64,000 nt of DNA from Dillenia suffruticosa (Eukaryota; Streptophyta; Magnoliopsida; Dilleniales; Dilleniaceae), in contig JAVTVX010000005.1 of assembly GCA_033439265.1 (NCBI GenBank), positions 4,660,001-4,724,000 on the forward strand. The letters are read 5' to 3'. Of the stretch, positions 36,826 to 48,653 are shown in pieces. The translations under genes and the position numbers were made by a program. Below the pieces are notes generated by a model that was given only the letters and a program-made list of their open reading frames with translations, did not search any database and had not been told where the DNA came from. The stretch's first letter is position 1. The number at the start of each line of letters is the position of its first letter.

Positions 36826-37108
36826 CTACATGTGGATGAATCCTCCAACTCATTAGGGAGTGGAGTTGGGCTCGTCCTCATGGGTCCTAATGACTTCAAA
36901 ACCGAATACATACTCCGCTTTGACTTCAAAGTCACCAACAACCTAGCCAAGTATGAGGTGCTTCTAACAGGATTTCGAAGCACGACATCATTGGGAGTCC
37001 AATAAATAAAAGTGTTTATAGATAGTGAACTCGTGGTCAAACATGCCGAAGGTGCCTATAAGATAAGGGAACCAATAATGGCAAAGTATCTAGCAAAACT
37101 GCAGAAAT
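36826..37108 (+). pseudogene. gypsy RNase H fragment
   Basis: Reads LHVDESSNSLGSGVGLVLMG, then TNNLAKYEVLLTG and VFIDSELVVKHAEG, the RNase H pattern of gypsy elements (D, E, D). One stop (after GVQ) interrupts it. Confidence 0.7.
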
Positions 37109-37320
37109 GATACAGGGATTCCATAAGGTCGACATACGACAACTACCTAGGTCGGAAAATGCTAAGGCCGACACACTATCCAAGCTGGCTAGCTCGAATT
37201 CAGTAGCTATAAGTTGAACTGTATATATCGAGAGTCTTTCCTACCCTAGCATTGACGAACCAAAGCAAATTCTATCAACACATACATCACTGAGCTGGAA
37301 AGACCCCATATAGACCTATC

Positions 37321-39680
37321 TGTTCTACACTTATCCCAATTGACATAAAATATTTATCAAAATTTTGGAATGTAAATTCACTAACATTATCAAGACGAAT
37401 ATTCTTCATTGGATAATCTCGAAAATGTATTTGTAATTTAATTAACTATGTAAATAATCTAGCAAATGCTAAGTAGTGAGTTGATAATAATGATATATGT
37501 AACCACCTAGTTAATGCATCAATCAAAACCATAAAATATTTGAATGATCCATGTGGTGGGTGTATAGACCTACAAATATCTATGTGTATTCATTCAAAAA
37601 ATTCAAAAGACTCATAATTTATTTTAATTAGCGATGATCTCACAATTAATTTGCATTGAGAGCAAGCAGCACAAGTAAATTTATAGGACCGAAGAATCTT
37701 TTGGTCTTTCAAAGAATGTTCACATAAATTATTTATAATCTTTCACATCATTATTGACCTGGGATGGTCTAACCGATCATGCTAAACAATAAAATCATTT
37801 AGTTTAGTAAACTTTTAGTTTAATGTTGTATATGACTCTCTTTTATTAATGTATGTGTAATACAAACCGAAAGAGTATGCCGGTAATTTTTCTAATATCC
37901 TTTTATCTCTTAGAATTATACTCGTAATGTAAAGATATTCAATATTTTTTTTATTTGTTGTCTCAATATGATATTCATTTTTGTGGATATCTTTAAAACT
38001 TAATAAAATTTCTTGAGATCTGGGAGAGTATAATGCCTCATCAATTTCAAATTTAGTTTCTCTAAGCAAGAATATGTTAACTCTTATAGAACCTTCTATC
38101 AATTTTGTACTACCAAATATGATATTAACATTGGTCTCTTGCATAATCAATTTCAAAAATATATATTTCTTTTGAACACTCCCATCGCCAATTAAGTGGT
38201 TAATCTTTTCTTCAGGGATATATATTTGTGTTCTATTGGAACTTTCAATTAATTTCACACTATTACTTATGATATCAACCGTTGTTTCTCTCAACTTGGG
38301 GCATGAGAAGTAATTATTATTATATATATCACAATATTATCAATGAGGCATTCATATTTCTTGTCTTTTATTGATTTTAGAATATTCTTCAAACCTTTTG
38401 AGAACTTATATTTTCTTTTCCTATCATTGTTGTCCCATTTTTGTTGGTCATAAATTTGTGTGATCATTTCTAGTGGTTTGATAAATTTGCAAAATCATGA
38501 AAATCACTTCAATTATGATCTCTTTAATATATCAATATTTAATCAGATTCGCTTCAGGGAATAGACTAGAACTAGTAGGTCAAGTTTCATAATTTTCATT
38601 AATAATATTTTGTTTAGTCACAATGAGATATAAAATCAATTCAGAATATTTTGAATCCCCTTTTCCAATATGACTACTACAAGAGCAAATTTGGGATATG
38701 AAAAGTAGAGAATTTTTTAGCATATCTTTTTCAGCATATCTTTTTCAATAATATTTTCTCCATAAAACTTTTTCATCATAAGAATAACTATTTTCAGGTA
38801 GTTATATTTTCTATCATTATTATTCCTTCAAATTATTTTAATAGTGTTTTCAATACCCATTTCATTTAGATGCATTTCAACATCTCACACTCATAATAAA
38901 TAATTTTTTTCCATAATATAAAGAATCACAAATTGTAGTTTCATAAAGTACAACATTATCAACTATAACAAATAAAGAGAAAATAAACAACACATTTGTA
39001 AAATACTCATTAATTAAATACGTGTTATTGTTACACCAAATTTGTAACTTATAAAGAAACCTTTAGACTAGTAGCCTACAATGTCTGGTTTCAGCTGATA
39101 TACTTAATCAATAATAAAGTTATTAAATTAAGAAAATAATAAAATAATGCCCACAAAATCTAGTTTCCAACCTATGTACTTAATCAATAATAAAATTATT
39201 AAATTAAGAAAATAAAGAACACAATGTCTGCAAGGTCTAATTTCAAACCTATATGCTTAATCAATAATAAGGTTAAACACAACAAAACTATGGTGGTTTC
39301 TTTTCTAATATGAAAGATCAGACAAACCTTCAAACCCCATAACATATTTTAGAAAAACTATAATTTTAAATAAAATCTCTATATAAAAATAATAAATAAA
39401 AGTTATAGAAAATTCATACAAAAAAAGCTTATTTTTCATTGGTGAGAATTTTGTACTCAGCTGGAAAGAGTAATTTCTTATTCTCTTATATTTATTGTCT
39501 GTATATAATGAAATTACAAAAAAGGGTATTTATATAAATTAAGATATGTAAATAAATAGAAAGTTCTAAAATCAAGTATTTTTCCAAATATTTGATATTT
39601 CCATATTATAATATTAGCATATAAAAGATATTACTAATAGCGATATTAGTACCATGTGTATATTTCTAAAATATTAATTG
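37321..39680 (-). mobile_element. Truncated Ty1/copia (copia 2)
   Basis: The 5' half of the same family as copia 1: LTR (about 39080-39680), leader, Gag remnants (38390-38830), pre-integrase (37815-38294) and the start of integrase. Reverse transcriptase and RNase H are missing, and the break lies against gypsy sequence at 37321. The LTR region 39480-39530 shows the insertion site of element E2 still empty. The LTR start is cut at about 39680 next to a CT-rich tract. Confidence 0.7.
37815..38294 (-). pseudogene. copia 2 pre-integrase ORF fragment
   Basis: Reads LYSPRSQEILLSFKDIHKNE and ILEKLPAYSFGLYYT, the same domain as at 21685-21990. Open over 159 codons but isolated from the rest of a polyprotein. 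Confidence 0.65.
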
Positions 39681-39836
39681 TCTTCTTCACTCTCTTCCTC
39701 CTTTCTCTCTCTCTAACCTTTGCCTCACCTACACCCTCCCTCTCTCAATCGCTTCAACCTCTCTCTTGATGTCCTGGTTGCATTGTCCTTTGACAAATAT
39801 CCTCACTAACTCATTGGGCACAATCTTTGGACTCTG
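39681..39836 (-). pseudogene. CT-rich tract and exon 2 fragment of a peptide gene (copy 9)
   Basis: 39681-39768 is the CT-rich leader normally found before a GC module. It joins directly to 39769-39836, which reads SPKIVPNELVRIFVKGQC and NQDIK, the middle of an exon 2 closest to copy 4. The rest of the cysteine domain is gone. Confidence 0.6.
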
Positions 39837-40617
39837 CAATATGTTTTTGAAAATTTTTGAAAGTATTAGGGATATGTTTGAGTAAATATTAGGATGTTCC
39901 AATTTTGAAAATATGAGAGAGGGTGACAAAGATATTTGTTGCCCTATTAGGCCAAAAGGGTATAAAGCATGGGAGTAGGCATGGGATATTTCTAGGGTGA
40001 CAAACATATTTTTGAAAATATGTTTCAATACCCAATTTGGCACGGTGAAACCAGGGGCGGCCAAACCTTGGGAGTAGGCATGGGAAAATTGGGGGGCCAT
40101 AACGCATCGATAGAACTGTTGGGGGCCAAAGTAAAAAATTTGAAGGGTACGAGTAGAAATATGCACAATAACATGACTGATGTATATAATTTTTCAAACC
40201 TTGCCCCTTTTAAGGTTGTTCATGTCCCAGGTTGCGGAGAAAACGAGCAACTTGAATGACTTGCTAATTTCAGATTAAATATAAATTTTCAGAATCAAAT
40301 CTTAGTTTCTAGAGTAAATCTTATTTCTTTCCTACTTTTATAAATTTAGTAATAATAATAATAATAATAAAATCTAGTCACACAGATATTATTTTTTTTA
40401 ATAGTAATATTAATATTGTGTTTGTAACTTTCTTTAATATTAGTATATAATTGAGCTCTTTAATAATAGTAAAAAAATTCACGAGAGTTTGGGATATACG
40501 TAATTTTGAAATTCTAATAATTTGAGTTATTACAACAACAATAAATTAAAATTTAATTCTAAATTTTTGGTCAACCATTTAAGAGAGCAAAAAATTTTCT
40601 AATTCTATATATTAGAA
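39837..40617. other. Unassigned spacer
   Basis: Contains two near-direct repeats around GGGAGTAGGCATGGGA (39970 and 40070) and a short G-rich stretch at 40050-40120; then AT-rich sequence with an (ATA)n run near 40351. ORFs on both strands at 39.7-40.3 kb look like chance. Possibly a decayed retroelement. Confidence 0.3.
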
Positions 40618-41356
40618 AATATATTATATATTGAAATCAACTCAATTATTGATCTGATTTTGAAAATATTTAATTTTATTTGTTTCTATATTTGTAATAA
40701 TTATTTTTATATTTGTAAGATGGATTTTCTTTATAACTTAACATATTGTAATAATTATCTCAAATAATAAAATATTGGGGCTCATATCATTTTTATTAGG
40801 TTGTTTTCATATTTAATATGGTATTAGAAGTATGCTCATATATATATCCTAACTATATTTAAATTTATTTTTATTTTGCTATCAGAGCTCCCCTTTTCCC
40901 TTATAAAAAGAGTTATCTATATGCCCACGGTGCTCCAGTCAAAGCCTTTTTCATATTTTCTTTACCATGAGCCAAGAGTCAGAACTAAAGACGGAGCAGC
41001 CGGGCCAAGGCTAGAGTCAAAGCTAGAGTTGGTCCATTAAAAGAAAAAAAAAAAAAAAAAAAAAAAGTACTTTTCAAGATCACAAAAATACCCTTAGGGT
41101 TCAGATTCTATATCTGGATTCACTGTCAAAGTCAAATGAATTTTATTATATGCATATATATTATTTATCAAAATTAAATCAAATATTGATTAATATTTGT
41201 TTTTATTTGTTTTCATATTTGTAATAATTATTTTTATATTTGAAACAATTGAATTTCTATATAAATATAATATATTGTAATAATTAACTGAACTAATGAA
41301 CTAATGAAATATTAGGATTCATATTATTCTTATTATATTGTTCCCATATCTAACAT
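40618..41356 (+). mobile_element. TRIM-like miniature LTR retroelement
   Basis: Two similar direct repeats of about 200 bp (40618-40818 and 41156-41356) share CATATTTGTAATAATTATTT and ATATTGTAATAATTA. The first is followed at once by TGGTATTAGAAG, close to the initiator-methionine tRNA primer site TGGTATCAGAGC. The 337-bp interior has no coding capacity and includes a poly-A run. The size and layout fit terminal-repeat retrotransposons in miniature. Confidence 0.5.
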
Positions 41357-41389
41357 CATATTAAAATATAAAAACATATAATACTAATT

Positions 41390-42089
41390 TGTGAAAATGC
41401 AATATGTTTTTAAATTCTGTCAAGCATATGAGAGAGGGAGAGAGTTGATAGGGCATAAATTAGTGTAATAATTGTGATTGATTTTACTTAATTTTGAGTA
41501 AATATTATACTAATAATTATGTTTTGTGATATTTGTTGCCCTAGAATTGATGGAGGAGGTTCATAAAAGAAATAGAAAAAATGAGCTAAATTGGAACATT
41601 TATACAAAGAACGGAAAAAAAATGGACAGCAATGATCTTTCATTAACACGTGGGTATGTAGATCATGGGAATTGTTGCAGAATTTTCTTGAGGCCAAGTC
41701 AACAATATCTTCTCCTTGTTTGCATGAAAATTTCTAGGAAATTTGAATCTAATTTGAAAGTATGAAAATTTTCTAGATAATCGATTTATTCCTAATATTT
41801 AAAGATAAATTTTAAAAGTTTAACCTTCAAAAATTTTTATCTTTTAACAAGTTTACTTTTTTTAAAAAAAAAACCAATTTGGATACTTTTTTTGAGCTAT
41901 CATGTTCTTTTTTTTTTTTAAGTTGTCAATTTTTAAGGAAACAACATGATATATAAGGAGGCAGCCGGCAGTGCAAGACAAAAAAAAGAGTTTTATTTTT
42001 TTATTTGCTCTCAGCACATTATTCTAAGATCAATAGGAGTAAGATAAATATTTTTATTTTTGGTTGGTTTAACACCTACCGAGAGTTTA
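41390..42089. other. Spacer with an intron relic of a peptide gene
   Basis: 41390-41485 matches the intron of copy 4 (GTCAAGCATATGAGAGAGGG at 41429). The rest is AT-rich with no gene. The ORF at 41526-41765 has no recognised features. Confidence 0.4.
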
Positions 42090-42151
42090 TGGATGCCCCT
42101 AATAAAAGCATGGCGAAAAAAGCCAAACTTTATGAAGCGAAGTTTCTCCAT
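42090..42151 (-). pseudogene. Frameshifted exon 1 of a peptide gene
   Basis: Starts MEKLRFIKF, then an extra base relative to copy 5 (AAAGTTTGGC against AAGTTGGCC) shifts the frame, and the donor is gone (ATCCATAAAC). No exon 2 is close by. Confidence 0.65.
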
Positions 42152-42551
42152 TGTGGTGTTGTGTATTATATGTTAGGACTTGCATGCATATATATAATAT
42201 TTTTACAAAATTACCTTTTCTTGTGGTGATTTATTGTATTTATGGTACTAATTAATTAACATTAGATTGAATAAATAAATAATAAATTAATTTGATTAAA
42301 TTTTTATATCTGTCTAGAGAAGTCAAAATTTATTTGAAAGAATAAAATACAACATAAAAAGGAAGTATCGGATGCGTTATGATTTTTAAAGAAAAAAGCA
42401 TTTTAAAGAATTTGAATTATATTTTGAAAACTTTTAATAGCATTTCTAAGCTCTACACTTAGAACTTTTACAATATATCATTTTATTTATCGACTATTTT
42501 GGTTTTCTTAATCAAATTATGCATTCACAAAAGAGAAGAAGAGAGTCTTGC

Positions 42552-42612
42552 CCGATGCAACGAGTAAAAGCATTGCGGAAAAAGCCAACGTGATGAAGGG
42601 AAGTTTCTCCAT
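42552..42612 (-). pseudogene. Orphan exon 1 with promoter (copy 10)
   Basis: Intact 61-nt signal exon MEKLPFITLAFSAMLLLVAS with a GC donor (CGG|GCAAGA) and TATAAATA at 42703-42710. The intron runs on with homology to copy 2 to about 42250, then switches to the flank of another copy without any exon 2. Transcription could start but no mature peptide is encoded nearby. Confidence 0.65.
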
Positions 42613-43026
42613 TGTGTGAAATGACTGCGTTGTGGTGTCTGTATCTGGGGACTTGCTTTTTCCTCCTTAATAATTTGTACAGAATGGCTTTGTGAATCAT
42701 AGTATTTATAGCATTATTCAACCAGAATTTTAGAGATGAATATGGAAAGTTAAATGCTATTAATTCATTATTCTTAGAACAATGGAAATTTCCTATTTAT
42801 AGGATTAGTCAACCAAACTTTTAATTGTCAGGCTTAGTTAGTGAGAACAGTAATTTATAATTCTTAACAACAATACATATCTTCTATTTTGTTCATAGTA
42901 GATATATAATTTTTTCTGAAGAGTTCCTATGTAAAAAGAAAAAAAAAGCTAATCCAAAAAATGGCGTTGTTCCTATTTTTCAGAAAAGAATTTATAACTA
43001 TTTTGTACTCCCCGTTGGTCAGGTTT

Positions 43027-44327
43027 GTCAAATCCCTCAAATTAATATCGATTCCCCCAATACAACAAACTTATAGCAATAGTAGTACCAACTCGAATCC
43101 CACGGGAACTATATTAACTTAATATCTTAGTTATTGTTAAAATAAAAATGGGAGATTTTTAAAACAAATTTCTAAATCAAAAATTAAAAACCTAAAATTA
43201 AAAGATAAATCCATAACGTAAAAAGACTAAAAATTATGGAAGAAATTCAATATACTAAATTCCGATTGAAAAGTTCACACATTCGATTGTTTCACTGATC
43301 ATGGGTTAAAAAAATTATTTTTACGATTCAAACATTTAATCTTAAATTTATTAGGATAGCCATAAGAAATCTTACATTTTCCTAAATTAATTGACCAAAT
43401 CCAGATTCAATAAAAACTTATCATTAATCGATTGGACACGATAGCGTTTCATATCAATATAATGACAGTATTAAGTTCTGTGAAAATAGTTAAATCAAAA
43501 TGCAAATAATCAGCATAGTCATACAATTATTTGATTTTGATCCATCGATTCCTTAGCTTAAAATGAATATTGGTAAACGACTTATAAATATAAATAACAT
43601 ATTTGCTACTCGTATCATTCATTTATGATAATTATGCATCACTAAAATCCTGGATGCAATAGAAAAATTAATATTGAATTAAATTGTCAGATTAACTAAT
43701 ATCAATCTTTTATGTAAATAAATCAAAAATCGACAAATAGTTGAATTAAAAGAGTGAGAAATTAATTAAAGCACATAACCTCATAATGAAAACAATTAAT
43801 AAAATTTCCCTTGAATCAGAAGAAAAAACTAACCATTCATGGTGGAAACAAAAGAAAGAAAAAATGTTATTGAGAGAAAAGAAAAACTAAACGTAAAACC
43901 CTAGAATAACATACAGCAGCCACCACCTTTTACAGATGGATGAATAGTGTCATGAATAGTAGACGTGAACAGTGCCGGTTAATGAGAAGAGCTCTTCTTT
44001 TAGTGCTCTAGATCTCCAAGATTCTTCCAAAATAATAGCGAAAAAATCCATCAAAATAGGAAAATTAAGAATTTTACTCCTAACAATAATTGTACTAAAA
44101 GTAAAATTACTAAAATAAAATCTTTCACTCTTTGATGTCTCTTCCTTTTCTTTGTAAACCCAAATAATATCTTGAACCATTAATCTCCAAAATTGCCTCA
44201 TTAATCCCATTTTGATCCAATTTTTAATTTTTTATCCCTAAAAATAAAAAGTCATAAAAATATTATGAGGACAATAATCAATCTAAAGTCATATCATAAT
44301 ATCAACAATAATTGCGCATTATCACCC
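43027..44327 (-). mobile_element. Unclassified 1.3-kb insertion, possibly a solo LTR
   Basis: This block interrupts flank sequence that is continuous elsewhere (compare 16240-16270). On the minus strand it begins TGATAATGCGCAATTATTG and ends near GGATTTGACA, TG..CA borders like an LTR. No clear target duplication, promoter or coding domain was found. Confidence 0.4.
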
Positions 44328-44646
44328 ATTTATTACAAAATATTGTGTTTATATAATGATAAAATCTATTTATTTATATAGAGTACATTTGATGGTTTTT
44401 ATACGGTATTCTCTATACAATTTCAGAAACACATGTATATATCTTATAGTGCAAAGTAAAAAATATCCTATAAATTTTGGGTCAAATTTGAATTTTCAAA
44501 AATGTAAAAACATACTCGATTATAAAAATATCTAAAGTTGCCCGTTCCGTCAACAAATCGCCTATTCTTAATATTGAAATAATAAAATAATATTTAAAAA
44601 ATTTGGAGCAAGAAAAAGAAAAAAAAAATCTCTCCTTCACTCTCTT

Positions 44647-44689
<43 letters not shown>

Positions 44690-44690
<1 letters not shown>

Positions 44691-44992
44691 GGCAGCAGCA
44701 GCGTGACGTGGGGATCAAGGCCCTATTGCCTCACCATCGAACGGTGAGGCTCGCCCGCCACAAAAATGGGCCGGTGGCAGAGGGAGGCCACCATGGCCAC
44801 GGGGTATGGGCCGTTACTGCCAGGAGGCCAAGGGCTGCCAGACTGCATGGCAGCTGTGGCGTCACGAGGCGAAGTTGGGGCTTGAAGCCCCAACTCTTCT
44901 CTCAGCTAGTGCTGAGTGAGCAGACCACGCGGGCTGATGAGCCAGCACCTGAGGGCTGACTTGGCAGCCCACGTGGCTGCTGAGTAATCCTG
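44690..44992. repeat. GC-rich module M4
   Basis: Full copy of the module, beginning CGGCAGCAGCAGCGTGACG, preceded by a CT tract (44650-44689) and on the 3' side of copy 11. The hairpin arm reads CACGCGGGCTG, as in M3. Confidence 0.65.
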
Positions 44993-45502
44993 CAATAAAA
45001 AAATAATATATATATTTTTTTTAATTTTTTGTGGTAAATCTGAGGAAAATTAATGTTTGAAACATATTTTTAAAAGAAAATATTGTTTTGAGTGTATCCA
45101 AAAGTCAATACTTGAGTCTAATGGATAAAAGGAATTATTTTTTGTTGGTCTTCCTGTGTTTTTTGCTGTTCTTGGGATTCTATAAGGAAACTACTGCAAT
45201 TGGGTTCATTTTCAGAGGGACCTTTTGCTAACCTGAAATCAAATTTTAGGGGAAGTTCAACCCTAAAACATAGAAATTAGAAGTTGCACATTCCGTAGAA
45301 ATATACCATTATGACTAGGTTTAACTTAATCATTCTGAGTTTTATGTTCTCCTATTGCTAGCCCCACAAAAGGAATGCAATAATGAGAAAATAAGCATAA
45401 AGAGGAAAATTTGGTATTATTGTATGAGTACATCCAAAGGTATGTTTCCTCTAAAATGTAGGGTTAGGGCTAACATCTATGGGGTTCTGATAGGCATTGC
45501 AA

Positions 45503-45944
45503 CTACTCCTCTTTGCACCTGTAGATGCATGAGTAATTGTAACATTCTACACTGATTAATTGCTTACAAGCAGGAGGAATATTGGAAGGAGGATTAACAC
45601 ACATCTTGAAGTCCTGGTTGCAATATCCTTTGATAAAGACCCTCACTGACTCATTGGGCACAGTCTCTCGACTCTGCACTGCTTCGCTTGCCTCACCACT
45701 CAACATTAAACCTGCAACCAAATCCATATTCTTCTTGTTATTTCATTTATGTCAAAAGACACTAAAAATAATTAATAATTATACTATAGTTTTCTTAGTA
45801 AAATCATTAGGGAACATGGCAGAATTTTTGAAAATGCTATATGTTTTTAAATTGTGTCTAGCAGATGAGAGAGAGAGACTTACTGGATGTCCCTAATAAA
45901 AGCATGGCGAAAAAGGCCAACTTGATGAAGGAAAGTTTCTCCAT
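45503..45944 (-). CDS. Secreted six-cysteine peptide with damaged promoter (copy 11)
   Basis: Exons 45884-45944 and 45503-45711 encode 89 residues. Signal peptide MEKLSFIKLAFFAMLLLGTS; GT donor (CCA|GTAAGT) with a short CU tract; acceptor TTGCAG. The pro-region GEASEAVQSRETVPNESVR precedes cysteines C-x6-C-x10-C-x7-C-x4-C-x3-C ending YRCKEE, so it is nearly the same peptide as copy 5. The upstream region differs: after a short TA run at 46003-46010 the sequence jumps to what lies beyond 27441 in copy 5, deleting about 0.4 kb with the TATA box. The coding frame is intact, but expression may be lost or changed. Confidence 0.72.
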
Positions 45945-46009
45945 TGCTTGGAATGACTTTGTTATGGTGTGTGTATTATATGTTAGAACTTGCGTGCATA
46001 TATATATGT

Positions 46010-46885
46010 TAGCAGAGGCTTTCTCTAGTAACGTTTGTACTTAGTGAAACTTATTGTAGGAAAAAATGAGAATAATATTTAGGGATAATTTTTAATCTAC
46101 GGACATAAATTAGTTAATGGGTTAATACTGCCTATATTAAATTCACCTTTGTTACCAAAGTCTTCATTTATATATAGAGTTACATACCAAACAGAGTAAT
46201 AGTTTAATTTAAATAAATTTATTAGCAATAACTTATAGGTATTTTGAGTATTCATTATGTACATTAATGCAAATAAAAAACTGATGGAACTTTGTGCAAA
46301 TTATTCTCACCCATTTTTTAACTTTGCATGTTATATTTTTTCTAATCTAATCTTGATTTTTTTCATATTTAATTTTATTTTTCTGACTAAAAGCATAAGA
46401 GTACAGATAGGGTATGTTGTAAAGAATCTGAAACAAAAATTAAAATAAAATAAAAATGGATACGAAACGATAGAATACAGGAAACAAAAATGTATGAGAA
46501 ATGCATAAATATAAAAATTATAAAAAATTTTAAGTAAATATTAATTATTTTATAATAATAATGGAATAGTTATATTTTATAATAATAATTTAAAATGATC
46601 AAATAAGTAATCATTAATCATAAAACAAATAAAATAATTAAAATAAATAAAATAAATAAATAATTCAATAGACATGAGAAAATATATAAATATATAAAAT
46701 ATAATAATTTTTGTATAAATATTAACTAATTTAACATATCGAACTCTTTTGTAAATGAAAAATATTAATATTGAAAATTTTCTATGTATCAAAAAGAGAA
46801 GATACTTACTATGGATAGTTATTTTGACCCGTAACTAATATTTTTAACGTATTCACAATTATAAGTTGTTTATATGGTTTTAGAC
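46010..46885. other. AT-rich spacer; start of block B
   Basis: Diverged version of 27.45-28.6 kb, lacking the possible Tourist-like insert. No gene. The ORFs at 46257 and 46577 are AT-driven. Confidence 0.4.
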
Positions 46886-46971
46886 TTGTCTTTAAGGGGA
46901 CAGTCTAGTGGTACAAATTTTTCTCTTCCAACCTGTTGATTCCATACTCAAATCCTTGTATTACAAAAAAA
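46886..46971 (+). mobile_element. Short SINE-like insertion in block B
   Basis: An 86-nt insert flanked by TATGGTTTTAGAC (46873-46885) and TATGATTTTAGAC (46972-46984). Blocks A and C have one uninterrupted copy of the site. It contains an A-box-like CAGTCTAGTGGTAC, a weaker B-box-like GTTGATTCC, and ends TTACAAAAAA. Size, flanking duplication and A-rich tail fit a truncated tRNA-derived SINE. Confidence 0.6.
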
Positions 46972-47109
46972 TATGATTTTAGACTATATATTAATCTAAG
47001 TATTAAATTTGTATTAAGAAAGTTTTGCACTATATATTAGGTTTGTACAGCATAAATACATATATGATGGTATTGGTGGGGCAGCCTTGTAATCATTGAT
47101 CCATATAAA

Positions 47110-47496
47110 TAATGCGATAATGTCATGACTATAAAAAAATTTTCACAATGGCTGCCTTTGTTGCCTCGGCACTCAAAATCAATCATGTAACCATTTTTTC
47201 CATTTTATTTATTTTTTTACAAAAAATTAGAAAACTAGTCGTTTCTAGATTCGAACCTAGGGTTTGAATGAGAGTATGAAACCCTAGGTTCGAAAACCCT
47301 AGGTTTGAATTCAAACACGGCCATTTTTCTGATTTTTTTTCCATTTTATTCTTTTCAAACATAATGTGAATATTAGAGTTAAGTTGAAATGAAAGAATTT
47401 AACTTAATATTGTTTACTTAGAGAGCGAGACTTTCCATATGCAACGAATAAAAGCATTATCAAAAAAGCCAACTTGATGAAGGGAAGTTCCTCCAT
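47110..47496 (-). pseudogene. Decayed cysteine-rich peptide gene (copy 12, block B)
   Basis: Same state as copy 6: exon 1 from 47496 reads MEELPFIKLAFL with a broken donor, and an exon 2 start relic (LILSAEA-like) lies at 47150-47190 without cysteines. The interval contains a local duplication around CCCTAGGTTCGAA (47250-47310). Confidence 0.6.
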
Positions 47497-48277
47497 TGTT
47501 TGAAATCACTTTGTCAAAGGTTGTTCTTTTTCTTTCATAGGAATCTCAAAAACCATAAAATTACACATGCTCACGAATTTTTAAACACTTGATCTAAGCG
47601 AAGACACTTAAGCTAAAATTTTTAGCCACTCAAATATCCCTATAAGAACTTTATCATAGTATTGTGCATTGTATTCGAGAAATTGCTTTTTCTTTTTTCC
47701 TCTTTTTTGGTGATTCTTGTTATTTATAGCATTTATTCTGCAAAATCTTTTAATATGAATATGGAAATGACAAGAATTTCCTATTATAGAATCCAATAAA
47801 AGTATTACTATTTCCCTTCTATCAAGAATTTGTTAATTATTTTCTACTTTCCTGTTGTTATAAATTCTCTTCTACAACAATATACAAAATTAATTATTAT
47901 TCTAGAGCAGCGTTTGATTGTATTTATTTATTTTTTTCACTACTAGAAAAATCAGTATCAACGACGGATAAATACTGACGGAAAAAAATCCGTCAATAAT
48001 AGTGACGGATTTCCGATGGATTAGTGATGGACTGAATACCGACGAAGTAACAACGGATTACCGATAAAAAATTAACGACGAAAATATTTCCATAGCTAAA
48101 CCCTTAAAAAAAATTATAAAATTATCAACGATATATTAATGACAAAATTTTTAGCGATCAGTCGGTGAATTGGTGAAGGAAAAAAAAAATTTAAATACAT
48201 GTATAGCCATTAATGACGGATTACCGACGGATTACTGACGGAAACTTAGCGACAGATTACCGACGAATTAGCAATGG

Positions 48278-48425
48278 ATTTTTTATTTTTTATTTTTTAT
48301 TTTTATTTTTTTCTTTTATTTATTTTATTTTTTATTTTTTATTTTTTATTTTTTTATTTTTTTATTTTTTTATTTTTTTATTTTTTTATTTTTTTATTTT
48401 TTTATTTTTTTATTTTTTTAAAATT
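48278..48425. repeat. T-rich minisatellite in E3
   Basis: Repeats of a unit close to TTTTTTATTTT, some 11 bp long, at least ten copies. The F/Y-rich ORF across it is an artefact. Confidence 0.8.
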
Positions 48426-48599
48426 TTTTTATTTTTTTAATTTTTAAATTTTTTTAATAATTCTTTTTATTTTTATTTTATTTTTTCAAATTTTTTATTT
48501 ATTTTATTTTATTTTATTATTATTAAAAAATGAGATAAAGATAATAAGTAAAAACAATAAAAAACAAAAAAAAGGAGAAGAATGTATAGATAACTAAGT

Positions 48600-48653
48600 T
48601 GGACTAGTGGTTGGCTTGCTCTCATCGCTTTTGCTGTTTTTGGGTTCGAAACA
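48600..48653 (+). other. tRNA-like segment in E3
   Basis: TTGGACTAGTGGTTGGCTTG followed 42 nt later by TTGGGTTCGAAAC, preceded by GATAATAAGTAAAA as in E1. The best A-box match of the set. Confidence 0.45.

Larger units (their letters stand above)
33950..37320 (+). mobile_element. Ty3/gypsy derivative with triplicated LTR/PBS segment
   Basis: Three tandem units (about 34300-34969, 34970-35608, 35609-36125) each contain LTR-type sequence (GAGCGTCAAAATCTTCC, ATCCCATACGGAGT), then TTGGCACTGTTCGTGGGAAC, which resembles the gypsy primer-binding site, then ATGTTGCAAAAAAGGAAAAG and the start of a coding segment. Only the last continues, into a protease fragment (36126-36498) and, after a gap where reverse transcriptase should be, an RNase H fragment (36826-37108). 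The gag gene is essentially missing. It ends at about 37320, where copia sequence begins. A relative is at 59605-60120. Confidence 0.65.

Noticed and set aside
44603-44959. 118-codon plus-strand ORF over the CT tract and module M4
   Set aside because: The frame is not conserved in modules M1, M2, M3 and M5; it begins in an SL-repeat from a CT microsatellite. Treated as repeat.
48213-48440. F-rich ORF resembling a membrane protein
   Set aside because: Encoded entirely by a T-rich minisatellite inside E3.
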